Shown: one piece after another, positions 8,719 to 18,246 of the stretch
Layout of the letters: the number at the start of each line of letters is the position of its first letter
Position numbering within the stretch: the stretch's first letter is position 1
Source: Arthrobacter sp. StoSoilB5
Lineage (GTDB): Bacteria; Actinomycetota; Actinomycetes; Actinomycetales; Micrococcaceae
Direction: 5' to 3'
Length of the DNA: 64,000 nt
Assembly (NCBI RefSeq): GCF_019977235.1
Contig: NZ_AP024646.1
Span: 4,650,001 to 4,714,000 of the forward strand
Made by a program: the position numbers and the translations under genes
Notes under the pieces: model-generated
What the model was told of the DNA's origin: nothing
Seen by the model: the letters and a program-made list of their open reading frames with translations, nothing else
The model's database searches: none

Positions 8719-8868
8719 GGATCTGAGAGAACATCCGGGTTTTGGGGCTCTGATCTGAGAGAACATCCGGGTTGCCGTCCCCAATCGGATGCTCGCTCAC
8801 ATCCTGACGCCATTTCCCGAATGCTCGCTCACATCCTGACGCCATTTCCCGGATGCTCGCTCACATCC
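8719..8868. repeat. Array of five 19-20-bp elements, two forward and three reversed
   Basis: Consensus GGATSTGAGMGARCATCCG. Forward copies lie at 8719-8738 and 8751-8770. Reverse-complement copies lie at 8786-8804, 8818-8836 and 8850-8868, the last three on an exact 32-bp period with a conserved intervening TGACGCCATTTCCC. It fills the gap between gntR and a convergently placed lipoprotein gene. There is no ORF. The opposed orientation would let the transcript fold into several long hairpins. It looks like a REP-type intergenic element. Confidence 0.8.
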
Positions 8869-8887
8869 GTCCGGTTCCAGACGCAAA

Positions 8888-8914
8888 AAGGGGACCAGTT
8901 CAACTGGTCCCCTT
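8888..8914 (-). terminator. Rho-independent terminator of the lipoprotein gene
   Basis: AAGGGGACCAGTT and AACTGGTCCCCTT are perfect complements around one base. Read on the minus strand the stem is followed by TTTTT, 36 bases after the stop codon of the lipoprotein gene that ends at 8950. Confidence 0.8.
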
Positions 8915-8949
8915 CGTCGCATTCATGGGCTGCTGGGCCGCGGGCGTCG

Positions 8950-9312
8950 TTAGCCGCGGCAGAGCTCGCCATACTTGGTGCCGGCTTCCTGGTAAGCGGC
9001 AGAGAGCTCGCCCATCTTGTTCTCGCGGTCTTCCTTCGCCTTGGCGTCCGTCGGCTCTTCCTTCACGAGTTCATCCGAGTATTCAAGGATGGCCGTGACC
9101 ACGGGCTTCATCTCGTTGGAGGCAACGGATTCAATGGGGCGGATGGCGTTTGCGACGCGAATGGTCGCGGTCTTGCTGGCGTTGCTCGGGAGGCTGGCAA
9201 CGGCGACACCCACCCGGTCACACGTTTCGGCGGTGGTCAGCTGCGGCGAGGAGCAAGCTGATGCCGTGGCAAGCAGCCCGGCAGCGATCAGGACAGTGGT
9301 GAGTTTCTTCAT
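8950..9312 (-). CDS. Small predicted lipoprotein, unknown function
   Basis: 120 residues. The start at 9312 gives a classic lipoprotein signal (KK, hydrophobic core, TASAC with Cys at residue 20) and is preceded by GAGGGA; longer readings add 40 non-conserved residues. The mature part is mostly alpha-helical and charged, with one Cys near residue 30 and one third from the C-terminus (ELCRG), which could form a disulfide. No domain recognised. Monocistronic, with a strong terminator. Confidence 0.7.
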   Translation of the reverse strand: MKKLTTVLIAAGLLATASACSSPQLTTAETCDRVGVAVASLPSNASKTATIRVANAIRPIESVASNEMKPVVTAILEYSDELVKEEPTDAKAKEDRENKMGELSAAYQEAGTKYGELCRG

Positions 9313-9421
9313 GATTCCCTCAATAGTCGGCGCGTCCCTTCGATTGTAAACAGAGCAAGGGCGAGGCCGCGCATTGGGACCCGTATCGAACAGCACCCCT
9401 CCCTGGCCTAGGCTGGAGAAC

Positions 9422-10042
9422 ATGGCGATCATTCACAAGGCAACCCTGTCCCCGTCCAAGCTCGAACTCATCGCTGGTTACCTGCCGACGCAGCCCTGGT
9501 TCATCCAGGATGGCGCCCCGGAGCTCGTTGGGGCTTACCGTTTTGACGACCCCGCTGGCGAGGTCGGACTCGAGACGCATGTCGTCGCCGCGGGAGAACG
9601 TATCTACCAGGTCCCCCTGAGCTACAGGGGTTATGAACTGGCCGGCGCTCAAGAATGGCTCATCGGCACCATGGAACACTCCGTCCTCGGCAAGAGGTGG
9701 GTCTATGACGCCTGCGCCGATCCCGTTTATGTCAAAGCCCTCGCCACGGCAATCCTCACGGGCCAGGAAGAAGCCGCACTGATCGTCGACGGCGAGCGTG
9801 AGCCCCGGCCCAGCACGGTTAACGTGAAGGGAAGCGGAACGCTCGACGCCGGTGTTCCCGCCTTAAGTGCCTCGGCCCCGGTATCGGGCAGTGGCGTGAC
9901 CATCATTGACGCAGGTGAGCTTCGCTTGAAGGTTGCCCGGGTTGTGGATGTCGCCGCTGAGGTCCACAGCGAGTTGATCCTCACCGGCAAGTGGGCCGGT
10001 CTGGAGAACCCGGTGGAGCTGGCAGCCCTCGTGCATTCCTAA
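9422..10042 (+). CDS. Maltokinase N-terminal cap-like domain protein
   Basis: 206 residues. The first about 120 residues (AIIHKATLSPSKLELI, then YRFDDPAGEVGLETHVV, YQVPLSYRG and MEHSVLGKRWVYDACADP) match the N-terminal cap domain of mycobacterial maltokinase. The kinase domain is absent; the rest is a short beta-rich tail. Stand-alone cap-domain proteins are common in Arthrobacter and are often mis-annotated as glucan branching enzymes. The ATG at 9422 is preceded by GGAGAAC. Function unknown; a carbohydrate-related role is only suggested by the domain. Confidence 0.75.
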   Translation: MAIIHKATLSPSKLELIAGYLPTQPWFIQDGAPELVGAYRFDDPAGEVGLETHVVAAGERIYQVPLSYRGYELAGAQEWLIGTMEHSVLGKRWVYDACADPVYVKALATAILTGQEEAALIVDGEREPRPSTVNVKGSGTLDAGVPALSASAPVSGSGVTIIDAGELRLKVARVVDVAAEVHSELILTGKWAGLENPVELAALVHS

Positions 10043-10143
10043 AGGGGCACCGCGCCTAAAGGGCATTGTGTTGGGGCACCTGTTGGTCCAGCAGCCCTCG
10101 GCGTAGTCTGGCAACGGGGCCATCTACTCTGTGAAGGGTTCAC

Positions 10144-10599
10144 ATGTACAAAGCACAAAACATCATTCCCGCAGTCCAGGACCTCGCCGGCGAGTGGGTG
10201 AAGCATGCTGCTGAGGGCACGTCGTCACAAGCGGATGCAGTTGTGGGATGGGCGTTGTCCCGGATCAATCATGCCGATGTCCCGTCAGTGGTGCACGGCG
10301 TCATGCTCACGCTGACTGGAAACCGTAAGGCCGCAAAAAGGGCTCAGCGTACAGCTGCCAGAGCCGTAAAGAGGACAACGCAGACTTTGAGTCGGCGAAC
10401 CAGTCAGCGGAGTTCACGCCGTGGCGGATGGCTGGTTGCCCTTGCTGCGGCTGGCGTCGGGGCGGGCCTGGTGCTCGCATGGCGGATGATGGTGCCTCCC
10501 GGCGAGCCCGTCCCTGCCAAGCCAGCGACGCAGACGACCGCTTCCACCCAGGGCGACCCCGCTGCGTCGTCTACGGAAGTGCCCCCGGAGACGTACTGA
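10144..10599 (+). CDS. Hypothetical single-pass membrane protein
   Basis: 151 residues, not recognised. There is an amphipathic N-terminal half, a very basic stretch (about 60-98, rich in Arg/Lys/Thr/Ser), one membrane segment (about 99-118, WLVALAAAGVGAGLVLAW) and a short Pro/Thr/Ser tail. No cleavable signal is seen; the positive-inside rule puts the basic N-terminal part in the cytoplasm. It converges on the DUF3040 gene. Confidence 0.55.
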   Translation: MYKAQNIIPAVQDLAGEWVKHAAEGTSSQADAVVGWALSRINHADVPSVVHGVMLTLTGNRKAAKRAQRTAARAVKRTTQTLSRRTSQRSSRRGGWLVALAAAGVGAGLVLAWRMMVPPGEPVPAKPATQTTASTQGDPAASSTEVPPETY

Positions 10600-10620
10600 A
10601 GCTGCCGGATCTCTGCCGTA

Positions 10621-10923
10621 TTAGTCCGGCTTGCCGTCTTCGTGTCGCCGTGTCCTTCTCCTGAGGACCATCCGGCTGAACAGTAAGTAGGCGCCTGCTC
10701 CTGCCAGCAGGAATCCGACCACACCCACAATGACGAGTTGCGTGATGATGCCGGCAATGACCATCGCGAAACCGGCCAAAACTGTCAGGACACCAAAAAC
10801 TGAGCGCGCCACCGCACCGCGCGGGCGCCCCGACTTCAGCTGAAGGTCCAAGTCAGGATCCGATGAAGCGAGATCCCTCTCAAGCTCTTCCAAACTCCTG
10901 CGTTCTTCATCCGACAACGACAT
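10621..10923 (-). CDS. DUF3040 membrane protein
   Basis: 100 residues with the DUF3040 layout: an acidic N-terminal helix (SLSDEERRSLEELERDL), a linker, two adjacent hydrophobic segments (about 42-62 and 64-84) and a basic tail. The family is widespread in Actinobacteria, often near division and cell-wall genes, with unknown function. Monocistronic here. Confidence 0.8.
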   Translation of the reverse strand: MSLSDEERRSLEELERDLASSDPDLDLQLKSGRPRGAVARSVFGVLTVLAGFAMVIAGIITQLVIVGVVGFLLAGAGAYLLFSRMVLRRRTRRHEDGKPD

Positions 10924-11067
10924 CGGAATCTTCCCTCACTACACGAGCATGGGACGCTTTCCAGCGCCTACACGCCAACCACCAGCACGTGCCCTTCTTG
11001 CCGTGCTATGACTTTATTATCGTCCTTTTGTGGCCACTATCCACAGCTGAAGCCAGCCTGAACAGAC

Positions 11068-11835
11068 CTACCCGGCTTTGGGTGCCGGGGCCGTCTCGTT
11101 GAGTACGCGCAGCGCGTTGAGCGTACGGGGGTACCCGATATAGGGCAGCAATTGCGTGATGACGTCGAGCATCACCCCGCGGCTGTTTCCTACGTTCAGA
11201 TTGGCCATAACGTGCCCCTTGACCTGTGGCTCGCAGCCGCCAAGGGAAATGAGCATGGACAGTGTGAGGAGTTCACGCGTGGGAACGTCGATGCCGGTAC
11301 GTGTCAGAAAATCACCGAAGCAGTTTCCCGCCAGGTAGTCCTGGAAGTGCATCTCATCAGCGGAAGCAGCGGCACGCATGTCATCGATGCGTTCTGCGCC
11401 TGCGATCTCCCTCTGGATAGCCAGGCCTTTCTCCCCCCGGTCTTTCGGCGTGGTGGTGGACTGGCCCGTCACCGGCAGCTCCACCCCGTACTCCTTGAGG
11501 ATTTCGTTGGTGGCGTGCAAGAAATCGGAAACTCTGCCCATGCCGACATACGGGACTGCTTGGTAGACAAGTTCCTTCACCTCTACCGGGGTCACCCCCA
11601 CCGTAAGGGCGGCGCCTAGCAACGCGCAGTACTCTCCCAGTCCTTGCGACGCGATAAGAGAGGCGAGCTGAACCATGAGCCTCGTCCTGGTTTCCAGTTT
11701 TCCGTGACTCAAAACCTCGTCGAAGGCGAAGTTGTTGAAAACCTCCACGAGCTCGGGGTCGGTAACAGCCAAGGCGGGCAGCTGACCGGGGAAGAGTTCG
11801 TCGTGATTGCGTTGTGCGGTTTCGCTGGGTGCCAT
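11068..11835 (-). CDS. Carboxymuconolactone decarboxylase-family protein (two domains)
   Basis: 255 residues from the ATG at 11835, chosen for the AGAGAGG site before it. Two CMD-like halves are visible: about 25-115 (RTRLMVQLASLIASQGL, then VYQAVPYVGMGRVSDFLHA) and about 150-250 (ELLTLSMLISLGGCEPQVKG, then ITQLLPYIGYPRTLNALRV). The CxxC of peroxidatic AhpD members is absent in both halves, so it is more likely a decarboxylase or hydrolase-like member than an alkylhydroperoxidase. The 273 bases upstream (11836-12108) show no other gene. Confidence 0.75.
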   Translation of the reverse strand: MAPSETAQRNHDELFPGQLPALAVTDPELVEVFNNFAFDEVLSHGKLETRTRLMVQLASLIASQGLGEYCALLGAALTVGVTPVEVKELVYQAVPYVGMGRVSDFLHATNEILKEYGVELPVTGQSTTTPKDRGEKGLAIQREIAGAERIDDMRAAASADEMHFQDYLAGNCFGDFLTRTGIDVPTRELLTLSMLISLGGCEPQVKGHVMANLNVGNSRGVMLDVITQLLPYIGYPRTLNALRVLNETAPAPKAG

Positions 11836-12108
11836 CGTGGGCCTCTCTTTCATTGAATCATTAGGCGATGTCATTGCCGGCCACGGGCCTGGGCCAGCGC
11901 ACATGGATACGGCGAGGGCGAACCGTCCGGAGATGGGTGTCTTACGGGGGCGAAGCGGCGATTTGGCTGGTATTGCTGGTTGAGGTCACCTATCAATGAC
12001 ACTCCTTTTGGTGGCGGCGCGGGAGTGTCCCCTGTTACAGGTTCCGGGAGTACCTCCCTCGCCCGCAGTGGGGTCCCGTGCGGGTAAGCGCCGGAGCATA
12101 CTGGGGGT

Positions 12109-12507
12109 ATGAGCGACCGCGAAGATTTCCTTGCATGGGTCACGTCCGATCTGCGACACGCGGAACTGGCCCTCCACAACGGCGACCCGGCGCCACGCCG
12201 GGCGATTTGGTCCCGCAACGAACCGGTCAGTGTGCTGGGTGCGTGGCGCAACGCGTTGGGGCAGCATGCCCTGAACGACCTCTTCACCGGCCTTGGGAAG
12301 AGCTTCTCCGACTGCCTCTCATATGAGTTCGAATTGCAGTCATACGACGTCGTGGGAGATATGGCCTACACCGTAGGCCTGGAGCACACCTCGGCGTCCG
12401 TCAACGGTGAACCGCGAACATATGTCTTACGAGCCACGCAGGTTTATCGCCGCGAGGACGGCGGGTGGAAGGTGGTGCACCGGCACGCCGACACCGTGAC
12501 GGGGTAG
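12109..12507 (+). CDS. SnoaL-like / NTF2-fold protein
   Basis: 132 residues with the pattern of small cystatin-like barrels: an N-terminal helix, then ALHNGDPAPRRAIWS, and a C-terminal RATQVYRREDGGWKVVHRHAD strand that is typical of YybH/SnoaL-like proteins. Members are isomerases, hydrolases or ligand binders; no specific activity can be assigned. It converges on hspR with 5 bases between stop codons. Confidence 0.7.
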   Translation: MSDREDFLAWVTSDLRHAELALHNGDPAPRRAIWSRNEPVSVLGAWRNALGQHALNDLFTGLGKSFSDCLSYEFELQSYDVVGDMAYTVGLEHTSASVNGEPRTYVLRATQVYRREDGGWKVVHRHADTVTG

Positions 12508-12512
12508 GGGCC

Positions 12513-12935
12513 TTATTGCTCAGGCCGCGGCCTCCACACCACAACGGCTTGCGACCGCCCACGCGGGCGCTGACCGCGGGCCAGGCTGACGACGTCGCCG
12601 GCTGCTCCCGCTGCGAAAATGCGGGTGTCCAAGGGGCTCCGGCGCCGGGTCAGCTCTTCTGTCAACTCGGCTACCCGGAATTGCAACGCAGCTACTTGGT
12701 TTTCAAGGTCCAAAATGCGCTTGATGCCTTCCAGCGAGACGCCGGACTGCGAGAGGCGCTGAACCTCCCGCAGCTTGTCGACGTCGTTCTGGGAGTACCG
12801 CCGGGACTTCCCAGGCGCGCGGCTGGGCGAGACGATGCCCAAGCGGTCGTACTGGCGCAACGTCTGCGGATGCATGTCGGCAAGCTCCGCGGCGACGGAG
12901 ATGACAAAGATCGGCTGGTTGACGTCGATTGCCAT
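12513..12935 (-). CDS. hspR: HspR, MerR-family heat-shock repressor
   Basis: 140 residues. The MerR-type helix-turn-helix (about 10-75) has FVISVAAELADMHPQTLRQYDRLG followed by SRRYSQNDVDKLREVQRLSQ, the HspR signature, then a coiled-coil helix (LENQVAALQFRVAELTEEL). It is the last gene of the dnaK operon, 10 bases after dnaJ, and is preceded by AAGGAGA. HspR with DnaK as co-repressor binds HAIR boxes and represses its own operon; two such boxes precede dnaK here. Confidence 0.92.
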   Translation of the reverse strand: MAIDVNQPIFVISVAAELADMHPQTLRQYDRLGIVSPSRAPGKSRRYSQNDVDKLREVQRLSQSGVSLEGIKRILDLENQVAALQFRVAELTEELTRRRSPLDTRIFAAGAAGDVVSLARGQRPRGRSQAVVVWRPRPEQ

Positions 12936-12945
12936 GACCGTCTCC

Positions 12946-13920
12946 TTACAACCGGGCCTTCGCGGCCAGGTCGTGACGCGGGTTGGCATCGGTGGTCGCG
13001 GCAGCAAATGCCTTCACGGCCTCCTCCGCTTCCTTGTTCAGGTTCTGGGGAACGGCGACGTCGATAGTCACCAGAAGGTCACCGGTGGCCTTGGACGTCT
13101 TCACGCCGCGGCCCTTGACCCGGAGGGTGCGACCCGACGGTGTCCCGGCCGGGACGCGAACCTTGACGGTGTCGCCGTCGAGCGTTGGAACCTCGATGGT
13201 GGCGCCCAGCGCAGCTTCGGCGAACGTGACGGGAACGTGGATGCGGATGTTGTCGCCGTCGCGCTGGAAAAACTCGTGCGGCTTCACGTTCACCGTGATG
13301 ATGAGATCGCCGTTGCCTGCCGGACCAACGTTGCCCTTGCCGCGTTGCCGGACCTTCTGCCCGTCTTTGATGCCCGCAGGGATCTTGACGTCGATCACGT
13401 GGCCGTTGCTTTCCCGCAAGCTCACCGTGGTGCCCTTGATGGAACCGGCAAACGAGATGGACGTCGTCGCAGTGCGATCCGAGCCCTTCTGCGGTGCCCG
13501 CTGGAACCCGGTCTGGCCTCCACCAAAGCCGCCACCAAACAGGTCAGCAAACTCCGGAGGAATACCGCCCGCACCCGAAGGCTGACGCGCGCCACCACCA
13601 AACAAACCACCGAACAGGTCCTCGAACCCGCCGTTGGCCCCGGCACCACCACGCCCGGCCCCCGCACCGGGAGCGAACCGGGCACCACCCATTGCACGGA
13701 TGGCGTCATACTGCTGCCGGTCCTCAGGACTCGACAAGACAGAATAAGCCTCGGAAATGTCCTTGAACTTCTTCTCAGCAGCAGCATTCCCGGAGTTGGT
13801 ATCCGGGTGATACTGCCGCGCCAGCTTGCGGTAAGCCTTCTTGATATCCGCGTCGGACGCGTCCTTGGCGATACCAAGGATCGCGTAAAAATCCTTTTCA
13901 ACCCAGTCCTGGCTGGCCAA
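12946..13920 (-). CDS. dnaJ: DnaJ-type co-chaperone without zinc finger
   Basis: 324 residues. The J domain (about 8-75) has the HPD motif in ARQYHPDT. A Gly/Phe-rich region (about 90-150) and the DnaJ C-terminal substrate-binding domains (about 155-310) follow. The four CxxCxGxG zinc-binding repeats of class I DnaJ are absent, so it is a class II (CbpA/DjlA-like) protein although it sits in the dnaK operon. The start is TTG at 13918-13920, with AAAGGA at the correct distance. A 17-bp hairpin separates it from grpE. Confidence 0.9.
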   Translation of the reverse strand: MASQDWVEKDFYAILGIAKDASDADIKKAYRKLARQYHPDTNSGNAAAEKKFKDISEAYSVLSSPEDRQQYDAIRAMGGARFAPGAGAGRGGAGANGGFEDLFGGLFGGGARQPSGAGGIPPEFADLFGGGFGGGQTGFQRAPQKGSDRTATTSISFAGSIKGTTVSLRESNGHVIDVKIPAGIKDGQKVRQRGKGNVGPAGNGDLIITVNVKPHEFFQRDGDNIRIHVPVTFAEAALGATIEVPTLDGDTVKVRVPAGTPSGRTLRVKGRGVKTSKATGDLLVTIDVAVPQNLNKEAEEAVKAFAAATTDANPRHDLAAKARL

Positions 13921-13943
13921 GAGCGTTTCCTTTCGTTGGGGAA

Positions 13944-14000
13944 CGAGATGGCAGTTCGTGCCAATGTTTTACTCAAACACTGTCACAAACTGCCATCTCG
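13944..14000 (-). promoter_or_regulatory. Long hairpin in the grpE-dnaJ intercistronic region
   Basis: The arms CGAGATGGCAGTTCGTG (13944-13960) and CACAAACTGCCATCTCG (13984-14000) pair with one mismatch in 17 around a 23-base loop. In the operon mRNA it starts 9 bases after the grpE stop and ends about 23 bases before the dnaJ start. There is no T-run, so a processing or stability element or partial attenuator is more likely than a full terminator. Confidence 0.65.
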
Positions 14001-14009
14001 AGAGGGGTA

Positions 14010-14669
14010 CTAGGCCGGAACCGCGACGATGACCTGGGCCGCACGCAGGACCCGCTCGCCGGAGCGGTATCCGGAGCGCAGCACTTGGCTGACCGTGTCA
14101 ACCTCGATGTCTTCGCCGGGCTGCTGGATGAGTGCCTCGTGGATGGTGGGGTCGAACTCGACACCCGTTTCCGCGATGCGTTCCAGTCCGTACGTCTTCA
14201 GCGCGTTCTCCAGCTTGGTGGCGATGGCGGCGAAGGGGCCGTCTTCGAGGTCACCGTGCTGGCGGGCGGCGTCGACGTCGTCCAGCACCGGGAGCAGGGA
14301 GTTCAGGACGCCGATAACGGCCATTTCCCCTGCTACGGCGCGGTCGCGTTCGACACGCTTGCGGTAGTTGACGTACTCAGCCTGAAGGCGAAGGAGGTCG
14401 TTGCGGAGCTCCGCTGCCTGGGCTTCAGCCGCGGCGCCGGAGGCTACCGACTCCTCGGCCGGGACCTCTACCCCGTTGAGGATTTCCTCAGCCTGGGACA
14501 GAGCGTCGCCTTCCGTGGGGGCGGCGTTGCCTTCGGTGGGAGCAGCAGCTTCGCCTTCGGGGTGCCGGGCAGCCCCGGTTTCCGGGTCAACCTTGCGGTT
14601 GTCCCGGATTACGGGCTTGCGCGGCTCGTTTCCTTCAGAGTGCTCTGCTTCGTTGCCGTGGTGGGGCAT
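14010..14669 (-). CDS. grpE: GrpE nucleotide-exchange factor
   Basis: 219 residues. An acidic, disordered N-terminus (about 1-75) is followed by the long coiled-coil (AAELRNDLLRLQAEYVNYRKRVERDR), then the beta-wing domain with VLDDVDAARQHGDL, a GVEFDPTIHEAL segment and VLRSGYRSGERVLRAAQVIVA. It releases ADP from DnaK. It starts 2 bases after the dnaK stop, so translation is coupled. Confidence 0.95.
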   Translation of the reverse strand: MPHHGNEAEHSEGNEPRKPVIRDNRKVDPETGAARHPEGEAAAPTEGNAAPTEGDALSQAEEILNGVEVPAEESVASGAAAEAQAAELRNDLLRLQAEYVNYRKRVERDRAVAGEMAVIGVLNSLLPVLDDVDAARQHGDLEDGPFAAIATKLENALKTYGLERIAETGVEFDPTIHEALIQQPGEDIEVDTVSQVLRSGYRSGERVLRAAQVIVAVPA

Positions 14670-14671
14670 GG

Positions 14672-16537
<1,866 letters not shown>

Positions 16538-16633
16538 ATCTTGTTTCCTTTCAATGGCCGATGTTCGAGATTGCCTCCCGGCACCGGTCCGCTGGGCGGC
16601 TGGATTATCGGGAGCCCACTCAACAATCGGCTA

Positions 16634-16654
16634 GTTGAGCGTTCTGCACTCAAC
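16634..16654. promoter_or_regulatory. HAIR box 1 (HspR operator)
   Basis: GTTGAGC-N7-ACTCAAC matches the HAIR consensus CTTGAGT-N7-ACTCAAG in arm length and spacer, with changes only at the outermost and one inner base. It overlaps the -10 hexamer of the dnaK promoter, a position suited to repression. Confidence 0.85.
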
Positions 16655-16680
16655 TGTACTCAGCCTTGCTTCAAAGTCAA
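16653..16680 (-). promoter_or_regulatory. dnaK operon promoter
   Basis: On the minus strand TTGACT (16680-16675), a 16-base spacer and TACAGT (16658-16653) form a sigma70-like promoter. The -10 overlaps HAIR box 1, and HAIR box 2 lies just upstream of the -35. The ATG is about 115 bases downstream. Confidence 0.65.
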
Positions 16681-16686
16681 TCCAAA

Positions 16687-16707
16687 GTTGAGTCCAGTAC
16701 GCTCAAC
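16687..16707. promoter_or_regulatory. HAIR box 2 (HspR operator)
   Basis: GTTGAGT-N7-GCTCAAC, flanked by AAA and TTT so the pairing extends to 16684-16710. Its centre is 53 bases from that of box 1, about five helical turns, so the two boxes lie on the same DNA face either side of the -35. Confidence 0.85.
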
Positions 16708-16935
16708 TTTGAGTTTCACGGTTGGAAGAATGCCGGAATCACGCGAATGGAAAGGCTGGTTTCGCCTACGGTGAACGGGCAGACCGACGCGACTATCCGA
16801 GTGTTCAGCATCTGGTTTTTCGGCTTCCCGTCACGAAGTGCTCAGTAAATGCACCTATTTCGTAAAGGGCTGCAACTAAAGAGCAACCTCGTCAGGGTCC
16901 CGGCGGACCCGAGCGCAGCGCGGAAAGTAGATGAG

Positions 16936-18243
16936 ATGGCAGAACCTCAGGAACCACGTGTCCAGGCGGCAGATCTCTGCAGGAGGCAGCCCGCGCCGTC
17001 TGACCTTGCGTTCTCACAGACGATCGCCACCGTTCTGGCGTACATCGAGCGAAACGTCAGTGTGCGGATCGTCGGGCAACCGGGCAGCGGCCGAACCACG
17101 GTCGCCCATCATGCCGCGTCAGCACTGAAGAAGTCCGGCGCAAGAGCCCACGTCATAGGCGCGGTGGCGCCGCATGGGGGCCGCCCGCACTCCTCTCCGT
17201 TGCACTTCGGATTGGATCCTCAGCATGGACTCCGCAGTGACCTCACAAGCGCCGCAAGCGTTCTGGAAACCTCTTGTAACCAAGTTTTGATAGTTGACGA
17301 CATCGGCCATCTTGACGGTCAGTCGATGGCATTCCTGCAGGCAACGCGACAAAAATACGGATGCCTGCTGATTGCCACAGCGTTGGAGGGCGAACGAGTT
17401 TCAGGAGGTCAATCTGCGCTCTTCGATATAGGTACGGAAGCAATCGTCCAAATCGCGCCAATGCAGTTCGAACAAGTGCACGCGTTTCTTGAACAAATGC
17501 TGGGAGCCGCACCCGCCAACGAAACCACTACCAGGATTCTCGCCATGTCCGGCGGCTACCCGAAAGTTGCGATGCGCGTTGCCGACACTGCCCGACTAAG
17601 CGGTCTCCTTGTCCTCCGACGAGGACAATGGCACATCGCCGGCGATTCACTTTGGAACCAACACTTGCGCGGAACGGTTGAGGGGCTACTGAAGGACCTC
17701 GAACCTGAGGAGTACAGCGGTCTTCGAACGGCCGCAATTATCGGAAATGTGCCGATGGACGTACTGGAAACCGTGGTTGACAACCACATTCTTGACGAAT
17801 TGGAACGGCGCGGCTTCCTCCGAACAGTCGATGGCCACAGCGTCAACCCGCAGGCTGCAATTAGTCCGCAAGTCATAGTCGATTTCTTCCGACGAGACGC
17901 CACTCTTAGGGAAATACGAGCACTCCGAGGCTCGATCGCCCCCTTGGCGCATCCGTCGCAGACAAGCAGCCTCCCCACGGGTGATCCCGGTCAGAACGTC
18001 GCAACCCCTGTGACTGAAAATTCGCAAGGGCGAACGTTCGGGACCCTTACGGAGCGGGAGACCCGTATCGCTTCCATGGCTGGTCTTCAGACCAACATTG
18101 AAATCGCAGAGCAGTTGGGAATCAGCCCCAGAACGGTCCAAAATCACATCTACAACGCTTTCCGCAAGACGGGGATGGAATCCCGACGAGCCCTCTATGT
18201 CCTGGTTGCCAACGACGGAGGGGCTCACCGAGCAAAAGGGTAA
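16936..18243 (+). CDS. Orphan ATPase / LuxR-type transcriptional regulator
   Basis: 435 residues from the ATG at 16936, chosen for GGAAAG eight bases before it; an in-frame ATG at 16849 would add 29 residues without a ribosome site. A P-loop ATPase module has Walker A GQPGSGRTT (about 47-55) and Walker B VLIVDDIG (about 117-124). A C-terminal LuxR helix-turn-helix (about 370-430) has LTERETRIASMA and ISPRTVQNHIYNAFRKTG. It resembles a short LAL/STAND-type activator without the long TPR region. The gene looks less GC-rich than its neighbours, which hints at recent acquisition. It lies divergent from the dnaK operon and no target cluster is adjacent. Confidence 0.75.
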   Translation: MAEPQEPRVQAADLCRRQPAPSDLAFSQTIATVLAYIERNVSVRIVGQPGSGRTTVAHHAASALKKSGARAHVIGAVAPHGGRPHSSPLHFGLDPQHGLRSDLTSAASVLETSCNQVLIVDDIGHLDGQSMAFLQATRQKYGCLLIATALEGERVSGGQSALFDIGTEAIVQIAPMQFEQVHAFLEQMLGAAPANETTTRILAMSGGYPKVAMRVADTARLSGLLVLRRGQWHIAGDSLWNQHLRGTVEGLLKDLEPEEYSGLRTAAIIGNVPMDVLETVVDNHILDELERRGFLRTVDGHSVNPQAAISPQVIVDFFRRDATLREIRALRGSIAPLAHPSQTSSLPTGDPGQNVATPVTENSQGRTFGTLTERETRIASMAGLQTNIEIAEQLGISPRTVQNHIYNAFRKTGMESRRALYVLVANDGGAHRAKG

Positions 18244-18246
18244 GCG

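Noticed and set aside
8719..8868. CRISPR-like array
   Set aside because: Unit length is regular, but the spacers are identical, units occur in both orientations and no cas gene is present.
16849..16935. ATG at 16849 as start of the LuxR-type regulator
   Set aside because: No ribosome site precedes it, whereas GGAAAG is correctly placed before the ATG at 16936; the longer form cannot be fully excluded.
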